Shown here in pieces: positions 1 through 8,659 of a DNA stretch of 64,000 nucleotides (within the stretch, counting starts at the first letter, position 1; each line of letters begins with the position of its first letter). The position numbers were made by a program, and so were the translations under genes. This stretch comes from an uncultured Clostridium sp. Lineage in GTDB: Bacteria > Bacillota > Clostridia > Clostridiales > Clostridiaceae. The stretch is from the NCBI GenBank assembly GCA_934746015.1, contig CAKVEW010000015.1, forward strand, positions 1 through 64,000, given 5' to 3'. The notes beneath the pieces were generated by a model that was given only the letters and a program-made list of their open reading frames with translations, was not told the DNA's origin and searched no databases.

Positions 1-26
1 TCAAGTGATTTAACTACAAAATTAAC

Positions 27-62
27 AAAAAGGATATTTTCATTTTTGAAAATATCCTTTTT
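27..62. terminator. Bidirectional rho-independent terminator
   Basis: A perfect 15-bp stem (27-41 with 48-62) with a 6-nt loop, A-rich on its left arm and T-rich on its right arm, so it can end transcripts from both directions. It lies beyond the 3' end of the leucyl aminopeptidase gene. Confidence 0.75.
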
Positions 63-74
63 GTCTACAGTCTG

Positions 75-99
75 AGAGCTCGGTATTAAACCGAGCTCT
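75..99 (-). terminator. GC-rich hairpin after leucyl aminopeptidase
   Basis: A 10-bp perfect stem containing GAGCTCGGT with a 5-nt loop, about 20 bp after the stop codon of the aminopeptidase. It lacks a good T-run on the minus strand, so it may pause polymerase or protect the 3' end while the hairpin at 27-62 terminates. Confidence 0.5.
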
Positions 100-117
100 T
101 TCCTAAATTATTAACTA

Positions 118-1593
118 TTATTTGCTTCTTCTCTTAGCTAATTCATATAATGTATGAACTGGTGCCCCTGTTCCACCTTTAACTCCTAAGCTACTATTGC
201 TTGAAGTCCAAGCTGTTCCAGCTATATCTAAATGTAACCAAGGCTTATCTTGAACGAAAGCTTCTATAAATAATCCTGCAGTTATTGTTCCTGCATATCT
301 TCCGCCACTATTCTTTAAGTCTGCTATATCAGATTTAATTAATTCCTTGTAATCATCAAAAGCAGGTAATTGCCACATCTTATCTCCAGTATATTCTGAA
401 GCTGATTTCAATTCATTATAGAACTTATCATTATTTGTTACTACTGCTGTAGTAGTTTCACCTAAAGCAACTAAAGCTGCACCTGTTAATGTAGCTAAGT
501 CTATAACATCATTAACATTTTCCTTTGTAATTATATAATGAATAGCATCTACTAAAGTTAATCTTCCTTCAGCATCTGTATTATCCACTTCTATAGTCTT
601 ACCAGCCATTGATCCTATTACTTCACCTGGCTTGTATGCATCACCAGAAACTAAATTTTCACAAGATGCTACAACTGCTATTACATTAACCTTTAATCCT
701 CTTTTTGCAATTATGGACATTGCTCCTATAACTGAAGCTGCTCCACCCATATCTGATTTCATATCTTTCATACTATTGCTTGGTTTAAGTGAATATCCAC
801 CTGAATCATAAGTTAAACCCTTACCTACAAGTCCAAGAACAGTTTCCTTATTATCCTTGTCCCCAAAGTATCTCATAACTATAAGCTTTGGTTCCTTAGA
901 AGAACCCTTTGCTACATTATAGAAGGCTTCCATTTTTAAAGCTTTTATTTCTTCAACTCCATGAACTTCCACTTCAAATCCACTTTCCTTACCAACATTA
1001 ACTGCTGCTTCTGCTAGAGTTTCTGGATAAATTACATTTGATGGCTCATTAACTAAATCTCTTGCAATTATTATTCCCTTAGCTATTTCAATTCCTTCAT
1101 TAATTGCTTCTTCTATTTCCTTTGTAGCTTCTTTTATTCCACATCTAGAAATTGAAACATTTAATTCCTTTTCTTCCTTAGCATCAGTTTTATACTTATT
1201 AAATGTATAATTTGCTAACTCAGCAGAAGTTGCCATTGCCTTTATTAATTCTTCAAGTTTTATATTTTCAGTATGAGGAACTCTTAAGAATATATTTATA
1301 AGTCCTAATGCCTTAATCTTTTTAATTCCTTTTCCTGTTGCTTCTCTAATCTTATCTAAGTTTAGGTCTTCTTCCTTTCCTAATCCAACTAATACTACAG
1401 TTTGAATAGTATCATTTGCTAGCTTTGTGAAAGAATATACTTCTCCATTCTTTCCTGTAAATAACTCTTTTTCTTCTGCGAATTTTATATTTTTATTTAA
1501 CTCTTCATTTGATACTTGTAATTTACCTTCTAATAGATATATAACTAAAGCATCTGCTGTTGAACAAGTTAAACTTCTATAGTTTATGCTCAT
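118..1593 (-). CDS. pepA: Leucyl aminopeptidase (M17 family)
   Basis: Cytosolic two-metal aminopeptidase that removes N-terminal residues from peptides. The protein has 491 residues, normal for M17. The C-terminal catalytic half carries the family signature NTDAEGRL and the Lys/Asp metal and substrate site in GLVGKGLTYDSGGYSLKP; the N-terminal ~170 residues are the variable M17 N-domain. The ATG start is preceded by GAGGTGA at normal spacing. It appears to be transcribed alone and is followed by two hairpins. Family assignment is firm; which peptides it prefers cannot be read from sequence. Confidence 0.95.
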   Translation of the reverse strand: MSINYRSLTCSTADALVIYLLEGKLQVSNEELNKNIKFAEEKELFTGKNGEVYSFTKLANDTIQTVVLVGLGKEEDLNLDKIREATGKGIKKIKALGLINIFLRVPHTENIKLEELIKAMATSAELANYTFNKYKTDAKEEKELNVSISRCGIKEATKEIEEAINEGIEIAKGIIIARDLVNEPSNVIYPETLAEAAVNVGKESGFEVEVHGVEEIKALKMEAFYNVAKGSSKEPKLIVMRYFGDKDNKETVLGLVGKGLTYDSGGYSLKPSNSMKDMKSDMGGAASVIGAMSIIAKRGLKVNVIAVVASCENLVSGDAYKPGEVIGSMAGKTIEVDNTDAEGRLTLVDAIHYIITKENVNDVIDLATLTGAALVALGETTTAVVTNNDKFYNELKSASEYTGDKMWQLPAFDDYKELIKSDIADLKNSGGRYAGTITAGLFIEAFVQDKPWLHLDIAGTAWTSSNSSLGVKGGTGAPVHTLYELAKRRSK

Positions 1594-1682
1594 TTAATCA
1601 CCTCATATTAACTTCCTTTTACTCATAATACCACTATTAGAAAATCTATTCAATGGATAATAATTATTATTTACATTGTTTT

Positions 1683-1711
1683 TTGAAAATTTATAATTTT
1701 TTCTGTATAAA
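1683..1711 (+). promoter_or_regulatory. Sigma-A-type promoter for the small RNA at 1718-1808
   Basis: TTGAAA (1683-1688), 17-bp spacer, TATAAA (1706-1711). Predicted start of transcription is near 1718. A terminator follows only ~90 bp later, before any open reading frame. Confidence 0.55.
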
Positions 1712-1717
1712 AATTTT

Positions 1718-1808
1718 TATTTTGTTCATAATACTAATGTAGATACAAAAAACCTGTTTATACAGGTCCCATCCCCCATTTATTTATAAAGCGCTTCGGC
1801 GCTTTTTT
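1718..1808 (+). ncRNA. Candidate small RNA with C-rich single-stranded segment
   Basis: Promoter at 1683-1711 and terminator at 1788-1808 bound a ~90-nt transcript with no convincing reading frame. It contains a small hairpin (ACCTGT/ACAGGT, 1752-1767), then an apparently unpaired stretch CCCATCCCCCA (1768-1778), then the terminator stem. Unpaired C-runs are the usual seed of Gram-positive small RNAs that block G-rich Shine-Dalgarno sites, for example RsaE/RoxS. It could instead be a terminated leader of the PBP gene at 1892. Limits and function are inferred. Confidence 0.5.
1788..1808 (+). terminator. Rho-independent terminator with UUCG tetraloop
   Basis: Stem AAAGCGC/GCGCTTT closed by a TTCG loop and followed by six T residues. 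A textbook terminator that ends the candidate small RNA upstream of the PBP gene. Confidence 0.85.
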
Positions 1809-1891
1809 ATTTTTTCTATTTTATGTTAACTTATTAATTTAATGATATAATTTTAAATATAGATTATAAACATATAGAAAGGATTAAATAT

Positions 1892-3916
1892 ATGAAATTA
1901 ATAAGAAATATAAAAGTTACTATACTTTTCTCATTACTTCTAACTTTTATGCTTATCTCTAGTGGATGCTCTGGAATAAGCAAAGCAGAGAAAACCTTTA
2001 ATACTTTCACTGAAAAATGGGCAGAAGCTGATTATTCATCAATGTACCAAATGTTAACTAATGAATCTAAAGAATACATCTCAGAAGAAGACTTCATTTC
2101 AAGATATACTAATATTTTTACTGCAATGAATGCAACTAACCTATCTTTTGAAACTGATGGAGAAGCTTTAGAAGAAGATGGAGTTATAACAATTCCCTTT
2201 AAACTAGATATGAACTCTATAACTGGAAATCTATCTCTTACTAATTATAAATTATCTATTATTAAAGAAGATAAGGAATATAAAATAAACTGGGATGAAA
2301 GTTTAATTTTCCCTAATATGATTAAGGATGATAAGATTAGAGTTTCAATGACTCAAGCCAAAAGAGGTAATATTCTTGATAGAAACGGGAAAGTGTTAGC
2401 AGAAGATGGAACTATTTATACAGTAGGTATTTATCCTGCTAATTTTAATAAATCAAATGTAGAATCTAAAGTTTCTGAAATTGCTAATGCATTAGATATA
2501 AGTGAAGATAATATTACTACTAAACTTGAAGCAAATACTAATCCTGAACACTTTATTCCTTTAGTAGATATACTTACTACTGATTCAAGAATATCTACAT
2601 TGAAAAATCGAGAAGATGATGGAATACTTCTAAGAGAAAAAATAGGAAGAATATATTATGGTGGAGAAGCCTTTGGAAGACTTATTGGATATATAGGAAG
2701 TATTACTGCTGAAGAATTAGAGACAAATTCAGAAAAAGGATATAATGATACAAGCCTTATAGGTAAAGCTGGCTTAGAGCAAGTATATGAAGATACCTTA
2801 AGAGGTGAAGATGCAGCCGAAATCTATATAGAACGTGGTATGGAGAAAATAACTATTGCTAATAAAGAAGTTAAGAATGGAAATGATATCAAACTATCAG
2901 TAGATTATGATCTTCAAAATAAAGTCTATAGTGAAATGGCTGGAGAAAAGGGAGCTGCAACTGCTGTTAATCCTAAAACAGGTGAAGTTATTGCTATGGT
3001 AAGTGCTCCTTCATATGATTCAAATATTTTTACTACTTATATAAGCAAATCTCAACAAGCTAAGTGGGAAGAAAATAACCATGCAGATGAAATAAATAGA
3101 TTTAATAAAACTTATGCACCAGGATCAACTATGAAACTCTTAACTTCCATAATAGGTTTAGAAAATGGTGTTATAAATCCAAATGAAGCAAAAGAAATTC
3201 ACGGATTAACTTGGCAAAAAGATAGTTCTTGGGGTGATTACAAAATAACTAGAGTAATAGACCCAGGTAAGCCAGTAACTTTAAAAGATGCTGCTAATTA
3301 CTCAGATAATATTTATTATGCCCAAGTAGCCTTAGACCTTGGAAGCGAAAAATTTATTAATGGTCTTAAGAGCTTTGGTATAGGAGAGGATTTAACATTT
3401 GAATATCCAATGGAAGAAACTCAAATTTCAAACGATGGCCAGTTAAATAGAGAGATACTTTTAGCGGATACAGGATATGGACAAGGTGAGGTTATGGTTA
3501 CACCACTTCATATGGCCTTATCTTATAGTACATTAGCGAATGAGGGTAATATCATGCAACCTAGATTAGTGATAAGTGAAAATTCCGAAGCAAAAGTATG
3601 GAAGGAAGGCTTAATATCACAAAATAATCTACCAATTTTAGTTGATGCCTTTACAGCCTCAGTTAATGATGCTGGTGCTACTCTTCCCGATGGAGCTGTT
3701 CCTGGACATAGAGTTGCTGGTAAGTCAGGTACAGCTGAAATAAAGTCATCTCAAGAGGATACAAATGGAACTGAAAATGGATGGTTTGTTTCTGTTGATC
3801 CAGATTCATCTAAAATTTCAATTGCAATGATAATTGAAGATGTAAAAGACCGCGGTGGTAGTCATGTTACTATCCCTAAAGTACGAAATGTTATGGATTA
3901 TTATCTTAATAAATAA
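1892..3916 (+). CDS. Penicillin-binding transpeptidase, MecA-like lipoprotein
   Basis: Class B penicillin-binding protein that crosslinks peptidoglycan outside the membrane. The 674-residue protein has a lipoprotein signal (lipobox SSGC near residue 26), an NTF2-like MecA_N domain (~30-140), a PBP-dimer region with RGNILDRNG (~160-330) and a C-terminal transpeptidase. All catalytic motifs are present: S412-T-M-K, S471-D-N and K611-S-G-T. The ATG is preceded by AGAAAGGA. It is monocistronic and points away from pepA. The MecA_N plus dimer plus transpeptidase order matches Staphylococcus PBP2a and Bacillus PBP3, but that alone does not show beta-lactam resistance. Confidence 0.92.
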   Translation: MKLIRNIKVTILFSLLLTFMLISSGCSGISKAEKTFNTFTEKWAEADYSSMYQMLTNESKEYISEEDFISRYTNIFTAMNATNLSFETDGEALEEDGVITIPFKLDMNSITGNLSLTNYKLSIIKEDKEYKINWDESLIFPNMIKDDKIRVSMTQAKRGNILDRNGKVLAEDGTIYTVGIYPANFNKSNVESKVSEIANALDISEDNITTKLEANTNPEHFIPLVDILTTDSRISTLKNREDDGILLREKIGRIYYGGEAFGRLIGYIGSITAEELETNSEKGYNDTSLIGKAGLEQVYEDTLRGEDAAEIYIERGMEKITIANKEVKNGNDIKLSVDYDLQNKVYSEMAGEKGAATAVNPKTGEVIAMVSAPSYDSNIFTTYISKSQQAKWEENNHADEINRFNKTYAPGSTMKLLTSIIGLENGVINPNEAKEIHGLTWQKDSSWGDYKITRVIDPGKPVTLKDAANYSDNIYYAQVALDLGSEKFINGLKSFGIGEDLTFEYPMEETQISNDGQLNREILLADTGYGQGEVMVTPLHMALSYSTLANEGNIMQPRLVISENSEAKVWKEGLISQNNLPILVDAFTASVNDAGATLPDGAVPGHRVAGKSGTAEIKSSQEDTNGTENGWFVSVDPDSSKISIAMIIEDVKDRGGSHVTIPKVRNVMDYYLNK

Positions 3917-3930
3917 TAAAGCTTTATAAA

Positions 3931-3978
3931 AATACACCTCAAATGTTACTTATTTAAATCTAACATTTGAGGTGTATT
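3931..3978. terminator. Long stem-loop terminator between PBP gene and xpt
   Basis: An 18-bp perfect stem (3931-3948 with 3961-3978) and 12-nt loop between convergent genes. The T-run is better on the minus strand, so it should end xpt and may also end the PBP transcript. Confidence 0.7.
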
Positions 3979-4024
3979 CATATACTAAAGAATTATCTAA
4001 CTCTTACTTATTACTTCTTATCTT

Positions 4025-4597
4025 TTACTTTATAAAGACTTTTCCATCTTCAAATTTCTCTATTATTGCTAAGGATTCAACTCTAACATTCATTTCTTCT
4101 AATACTCTTCTACCTTCTTGGAAGCCTTTTTCTATAACTATTCCTACCCCAATTAGGTTTGCTTTTGATTGATTAATAATATCTATTAGTCCTTTAGTTG
4201 CACAACCCTTAGCCAGAAAATCATCTATTATTAATATATTTTCTCCTTCATTTAAAAATTGCTTACCTACTCTAACCTTGTAAGTTTTATTTTTAGTAAA
4301 GGAATGTACTTCTGATTCATATACTTCTTTGTCTAAGTTTAAACTTTCTGTTTTCTTTGCAAATACAACTGGAACATAATCAAAATATTGTGAAGCAATA
4401 GCAGCTATACCAATTCCTGAAGCTTCTATTGTTAGTATCTTATCTATTTTTTCATTTTCAAATCTTTTTCTAAATTCTTTACCAACTTCATTTAAGAACT
4501 TTACATCCATTTGGTGATTTAAGAAAGAATCAACCTTTAATATATTTCCTTCCCTTACTTTTCCTTTGTTCATTATCATTTCTTTTAATAATTCCAT
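4025..4597 (-). CDS. xpt: Xanthine phosphoribosyltransferase
   Basis: Purine salvage enzyme that transfers phosphoribose from PRPP to xanthine, giving XMP. The type I PRTase PRPP loop is present as [11 protein letters not shown] followed by CAT. I chose the ATG at 4597 (190 residues, the usual Xpt length) because AAGGAG lies 9 nt before it; the longer GTG start at 4615 would overlap that ribosome binding site. The gene is single, with a guanine-class riboswitch in its leader (4698-4764) and a strong promoter at 4789-4817, which supports the xanthine/guanine salvage role. Confidence 0.93.
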   Translation of the reverse strand: MELLKEMIMNKGKVREGNILKVDSFLNHQMDVKFLNEVGKEFRKRFENEKIDKILTIEASGIGIAAIASQYFDYVPVVFAKKTESLNLDKEVYESEVHSFTKNKTYKVRVGKQFLNEGENILIIDDFLAKGCATKGLIDIINQSKANLIGVGIVIEKGFQEGRRVLEEMNVRVESLAIIEKFEDGKVFIK

Positions 4598-4697
4598 GTA
4601 ATTTTTCTCCTTCACTACTTATAATATAGTATTCTAGAAGCCTATCCTCTTAATATCTCAGTAATAAAGCCAAGAAAAACTTAAGGCAATATTTTTC

Positions 4698-4764
4698 TTC
4701 GTAGTTAGGATATTTACGGTTTCCTAGTAGAAACACTTGAACCATATTTTCAAGCATATACGAA
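4698..4764 (-). promoter_or_regulatory. Purine riboswitch, guanine class, controlling xpt
   Basis: Read on the minus strand, a 67-nt aptamer has P1 (TTCGTA with TACGAA), the conserved J1/2 and P2 with ATATGG, TTTCTAC in J2/3, CCGTAAA in the P3 loop region, and AACTACG in J3/1. The ligand-reading base in J3/1 is C, which in this family selects guanine/hypoxanthine rather than adenine. It sits in the leader of xpt. Sequence just 5' of P1 is complementary over 10 bases to sequence near 4621-4637, just before the xpt ribosome binding site, a possible part of the switching structure. Confidence 0.9.
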
Positions 4765-4788
4765 TACTATAATATTCTTTTTTTGATA

Positions 4789-4817
4789 ATTATAATCTTT
4801 TAAATTAAATAAGGCAA
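4789..4817 (-). promoter_or_regulatory. Promoter of the xpt riboswitch transcript
   Basis: On the minus strand TTGCCT (4812-4817), 17-bp spacer, TATAAT (4789-4794). Transcription would begin about 18 nt before the aptamer. The -35 box lies against the 3' end of nrdG. Confidence 0.7.
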
Positions 4818-4819
4818 GT

Positions 4820-5329
4820 TTAATAATCCAAAGTAATTATATAACCATTTTTAAGGCTTTCTTTCACATCTATAATTCTTTGATTAGTTGATCCTCTAAA
4901 TCTTAAGCCATCAACAGCTTTATCCTCTTCAAATCTTCCATCAACTAATACATCTAAATTATTAATTAAATCTTTCCAACCACTTCTCTTTTCTAAATTA
5001 TCAAGGATATATTCAAAGGTGTAACCTGTATAACTCCAAATATTTAAATTCTTTTCTTTAAAAGCTTTTGCCATATATGCAAATTCCTCTGCCCTCTCGA
5101 AGGGATCTCCTCCACTAAAAGTTATTCCCTTAATCATAGGATTTTTATAAACATTCTCTATAAGCTCATTAATATTTTTTTCTTCTCCACCTGAAAAATC
5201 ATGGGTTTCTGGATTAAAACATCCCTTACAATTATGATTACATCCTTGAGAAAAAAATACCCTTCTTAACCCTGGTCCATTAACTAAGCTTTCATAAGCT
5301 ATTCCAGATAATCTAATATTGTCATTCAA
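4820..5329 (-). CDS. nrdG: Anaerobic ribonucleotide reductase activating protein
   Basis: Radical-SAM activase that installs the glycyl radical on class III ribonucleotide reductase NrdD. The 169-residue protein has the CxxxCxxC cluster motif as CNHNCKGC near residue 31, followed by GGDP (~75), the SAM-binding motif. The start is TTG, with AGGGG 9 nt upstream. Its partner nrdD lies about 5 kb away on the same strand at 10094-12208, separated by capA-, aconitase- and citrate-synthase-like genes; usually the two are adjacent. Confidence 0.93.
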   Translation of the reverse strand: MNDNIRLSGIAYESLVNGPGLRRVFFSQGCNHNCKGCFNPETHDFSGGEEKNINELIENVYKNPMIKGITFSGGDPFERAEEFAYMAKAFKEKNLNIWSYTGYTFEYILDNLEKRSGWKDLINNLDVLVDGRFEEDKAVDGLRFRGSTNQRIIDVKESLKNGYIITLDY

Positions 5330-5354
5330 TAATTACATCCCCTTTTAAAAATAA

Positions 5355-6617
5355 TTATCTTATTTTTATTTTATCACTATATGATTCAATTATCCTCCTA
5401 CTTCTTTGCAAAGATTCTACTACTCTACTCTTTCCTTCCTCTGTTAAATAAGGTGCATCATTAATAGTAGCTGGTACTACTTCATAAAATAATTTATCAT
5501 CTTTACCATACCAATTAACCCAGGTTGGTAAATAAGTTGGATATTCCACTTTTATTTCTCCAGTATCTTCATTTTTATTTATTTTAACAAAAACCATAAC
5601 ACCATCTTCAGTATAAGGATTTTCTATCCTTTCAGTTCTTTGGCTAGATAAAAAATTCCCCATTGAATAGATAATTGGTGTTTCATGAAGGCCATCTTCC
5701 GATTTAATAACATCTATAGGCTGTAATGAATGAGGGTGAGTGGCAAATACTATATCCACTCCATTATTTGCTAAGAAGGTAGCAATTTTTACTTGAGTAT
5801 CATTTGGCTCTAATTCATACTCATCTCCCCAATGCATATAAAATATTACAACTTCTGCTCCATTAGCTTTCATCTTTTCTATTTCTTCCTTCATAGAAAT
5901 AAAATCCTCTTCAAGGGAATCTTCCCTAAAAGTATTCATTAATGGATAAATCTCACTTGATATTGGGGTTCCATTTAATCCCCTAACTCCTCCTTCACAA
6001 GTCATAGTATAACTATAGGATATAATTCCAAGTTTTATACCCTTGACATCCTTTATTATATATCTATTATCATCAATACTTGACCTTGTTCCAATTATAT
6101 CAAAGCCTCTATTTTCTAAAGTTTCTCTAGTCCTATAAAATCCTCTAATATCTCTATCTAATGAATGGTTATTCATGTTATTAACTACATCTATTCCTGC
6201 CCATTTCATTGCATCTGCTAACTCATCTGGCGCATTGAAGCTCGGATAGCCAGAAAATCCATAGTTTTCTATTCCTGATAAAGTGCCTTCTAAATTTGAT
6301 ATAGCTAAATCAGCATTACTTAGATATTCCTTAACATATTGAAGTGTATTCTTAAAATCGTATGTATTACTTACTTCATCATACTGAGTTTCTAATATTT
6401 CTTTATGTATTAAAATATCTCCTGTAGCCACTATTTCTATAGTTTTTATATTTTCCTTTTTTTCTTCTATAGGTTCAACTTCTTTACCTATAGTTTCTAT
6501 TGTAGCTTCATCCTTAGATTTACTTAATAATGAACCTATATTAGGAAGATAGAACAAACCTATTATAGATACCATTAAAAACATTATAAATAAAATAAGA
6601 ATTCCTCTCTTTTTCAT
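5355..6617 (-). CDS. CapA-family metallophosphatase-like membrane protein
   Basis: 420 residues with one N-terminal membrane anchor (~5-27) and an extracellular PGA_cap (CapA) domain. Visible are the family's ATGDILIH start of the domain, SNLEGTLSG, NNHSLDRDIRGF and FATHPHSLQPI, which hold the metal-binding Asp, Asn and His residues. CapA proteins take part in poly-gamma-glutamate anchoring or export, but stand-alone clostridial members like this one lack capBC neighbours, and their substrate is unknown. It lies 25 bp upstream of nrdG and may share a transcript with it. ATG start with GGAGGG at good spacing. Confidence 0.85.
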   Translation of the reverse strand: MKKRGILILFIMFLMVSIIGLFYLPNIGSLLSKSKDEATIETIGKEVEPIEEKKENIKTIEIVATGDILIHKEILETQYDEVSNTYDFKNTLQYVKEYLSNADLAISNLEGTLSGIENYGFSGYPSFNAPDELADAMKWAGIDVVNNMNNHSLDRDIRGFYRTRETLENRGFDIIGTRSSIDDNRYIIKDVKGIKLGIISYSYTMTCEGGVRGLNGTPISSEIYPLMNTFREDSLEEDFISMKEEIEKMKANGAEVVIFYMHWGDEYELEPNDTQVKIATFLANNGVDIVFATHPHSLQPIDVIKSEDGLHETPIIYSMGNFLSSQRTERIENPYTEDGVMVFVKINKNEDTGEIKVEYPTYLPTWVNWYGKDDKLFYEVVPATINDAPYLTEEGKSRVVESLQRSRRIIESYSDKIKIR

Positions 6618-6664
6618 ATACCCTCCTTATATTCCCCTTTATTAAATTATATCCCAGTAAATAA

Positions 6665-6710
6665 AATAAAAATAGCATACAAAACAAATAACTTATTTCG
6701 CATGCTATCT
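6665..6710 (-). terminator. Terminator after aconitase gene
   Basis: Outer stem ATAGCAT/ATGCTAT with an inner AAATAA/TTATTT pairing and a TTTTTATTTT tail on the minus strand, directly beyond the aconitase stop codon. Confidence 0.65.
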
Positions 6711-6719
6711 ATATAAATT

Positions 6720-8642
6720 TTACCCTTTTATCTTAACGTAATTTAATCTTCCACCTGCTTTTATAACTTCAATCTCTTTTTCTGTTAAATTAATATATAC
6801 ATTAAAGAAAGTTTCCTTAGTTACATTCTTAATTATAGCCTTACCATTAATCAAAGCAGATTGAATATCAGTTATCACAAGTTCATCTAAAAGACCTACC
6901 TTATCATAATCTACCTCTGCCTCAAATTCCATGGGTATAATTCCATTATTAATAAGATTCGCTTTATGAATTCTTGCAAAAGATTTAGCAATTACAGCCT
7001 TAACTCCTAAATATAATGGAGCAAGAGCTGCATGTTCCCTACTAGAACCTTGTCCATAATTATTTCCTGCTACTATTATACCGCCATTATTCTCTTTTGC
7101 ACGTTTAGGGAAGTCTTCATCAACTGTATTGAAACAATACTCAGCTAAATATGGTATATTGGACCTAAATGGCAATAGTTTTGAATTAGAGGGCATAATA
7201 TGGTCAGTAGTTATATTATCTTCTACCTTTATTAGTACTTTACCAGATAAATCTTCTCCTAATGGTTTATTTACTGGAAATGCTTTAATATTTGGTCCTC
7301 TTACTACCTCCACCTTTTTACCATCCTTTGCAGGTTCAATTATCATAGAATCATCTATTAAGAATTTTTCTGGCATTTCTATAGTAATATCTACATCACA
7401 CTCTCTCGGATCTGTTAATACACCATTTATAGCGGAAATAGCTGCCGTTTCTGGACTTACTAAATATACCTTAGCTGTTAAAGTTCCACTTCTTCCATAG
7501 AAGTTTCTATTAAAAGTTCTTAAAGATACCCCATTTGTTCCAGGTGCTTGCCCCATACCTATGCATGGTCCACATGAATTTTCTAATATTCTCCCACCAG
7601 CACTTATTATATCAGCTAGTGCTCCATTTCTAGCTATCATCTCCATAACTTGTCTTGAGCCAGGTGCAATAACTAAACTTACATCATTATGAACCTTTTT
7701 CCCCTTTAATATTTTTGCTACCTTCATTAAATCTTCATAAGAAGAATTTGTGCAGCTTCCTATTGCCACTTGGTCCACTTTTATCTTTCCAATACTCTCT
7801 ATTTCTTCAACATTGTCTGGACTATGTGGCTTAGCAGCTAAAGGTTTAAGTTTATTTAAATCTATTGTTATTTCTTCATCATATACTGCATCTTCATCTG
7901 GTTTAAATTCAATCCAATCCTCTTCTCTTCCTTGTGCCTTGAAATATTCTAATGTTTTTTCATCACTTGGGAATATTGATGTAGTAGCCCCTAGTTCAGC
8001 ACCCATATTTGTTATAGTTGCTCTTTGAGGAACAGATAATGTCTTTACACCCTCTCCTGAATACTCAAATACTCTTGAAACTCCACCCTTAACTGTTAAT
8101 CTTCTTAATACTTCAAGAATAATATCTTTAGCTGCCACCATAGGTTTTAATCTTCCAATTAAATTAATTTTGCATACCTTTGGAGTACTTATATAGTAAG
8201 CTCCTCCCCCCATGGCTAATGCAACATCTAGTCCACCTGCTCCCATAGCAAGCATACCTACTCCTCCTGCAGTTGGTGTGTGGCTATCTGAACCTATAAG
8301 AGTATCACCTGGAACTGAAAATCTTTCTAAGAAGACTTGATGACAAATTCCATTACCTGGCCTTGAGAAATAAACCCCATATTTTGATGCTACAGTTTGA
8401 ATAAATTTATGGTCATCCGCATTCTCAAATCCTTGTTGTAGCATATTATGATCTACAAATGCTACAGATTTTTTAGTTTTAACCTTATCTATACCCATAG
8501 CTTCTAGTTGTAAGTAAGCCATAGTTCCTGTAGAATCTTGTGTTAATGTTCTATCTATTTTTATACCTATTTCTTTTCCTGTTTCAATTACGCCTTCAAC
8601 TAAATGACTTTTTAATATTTTATATACTAAATTGTCCCCCAT
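6720..8642 (-). CDS. Aconitate hydratase (monomeric, ~640-residue type)
   Basis: Iron-sulfur hydratase that interconverts citrate and isocitrate. The three cluster cysteines are seen in GSCTNSSYED and SCGPCIGMG; the C-terminal swivel domain carries NYGQGSSREHAALAP. At 640 residues it is shorter than E. coli AcnA and fits the compact aconitase group found in clostridia and Aquifex. It begins 17 bp after the citrate/homocitrate synthase-like gene, so the two form an operon and together give citrate to isocitrate, the oxidative route to 2-oxoglutarate and glutamate. Homoaconitase activity cannot be excluded from sequence. No isocitrate dehydrogenase is in the window. Confidence 0.92.
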   Translation of the reverse strand: MGDNLVYKILKSHLVEGVIETGKEIGIKIDRTLTQDSTGTMAYLQLEAMGIDKVKTKKSVAFVDHNMLQQGFENADDHKFIQTVASKYGVYFSRPGNGICHQVFLERFSVPGDTLIGSDSHTPTAGGVGMLAMGAGGLDVALAMGGGAYYISTPKVCKINLIGRLKPMVAAKDIILEVLRRLTVKGGVSRVFEYSGEGVKTLSVPQRATITNMGAELGATTSIFPSDEKTLEYFKAQGREEDWIEFKPDEDAVYDEEITIDLNKLKPLAAKPHSPDNVEEIESIGKIKVDQVAIGSCTNSSYEDLMKVAKILKGKKVHNDVSLVIAPGSRQVMEMIARNGALADIISAGGRILENSCGPCIGMGQAPGTNGVSLRTFNRNFYGRSGTLTAKVYLVSPETAAISAINGVLTDPRECDVDITIEMPEKFLIDDSMIIEPAKDGKKVEVVRGPNIKAFPVNKPLGEDLSGKVLIKVEDNITTDHIMPSNSKLLPFRSNIPYLAEYCFNTVDEDFPKRAKENNGGIIVAGNNYGQGSSREHAALAPLYLGVKAVIAKSFARIHKANLINNGIIPMEFEAEVDYDKVGLLDELVITDIQSALINGKAIIKNVTKETFFNVYINLTEKEIEVIKAGGRLNYVKIKG

Positions 8643-8659
8643 TATTTATTGCCCCCTTT

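Noticed and set aside
3972..4172. Plus-strand 66-residue frame overlapping xpt
   Set aside because: It is antisense to xpt and the terminator, without a ribosome binding site.
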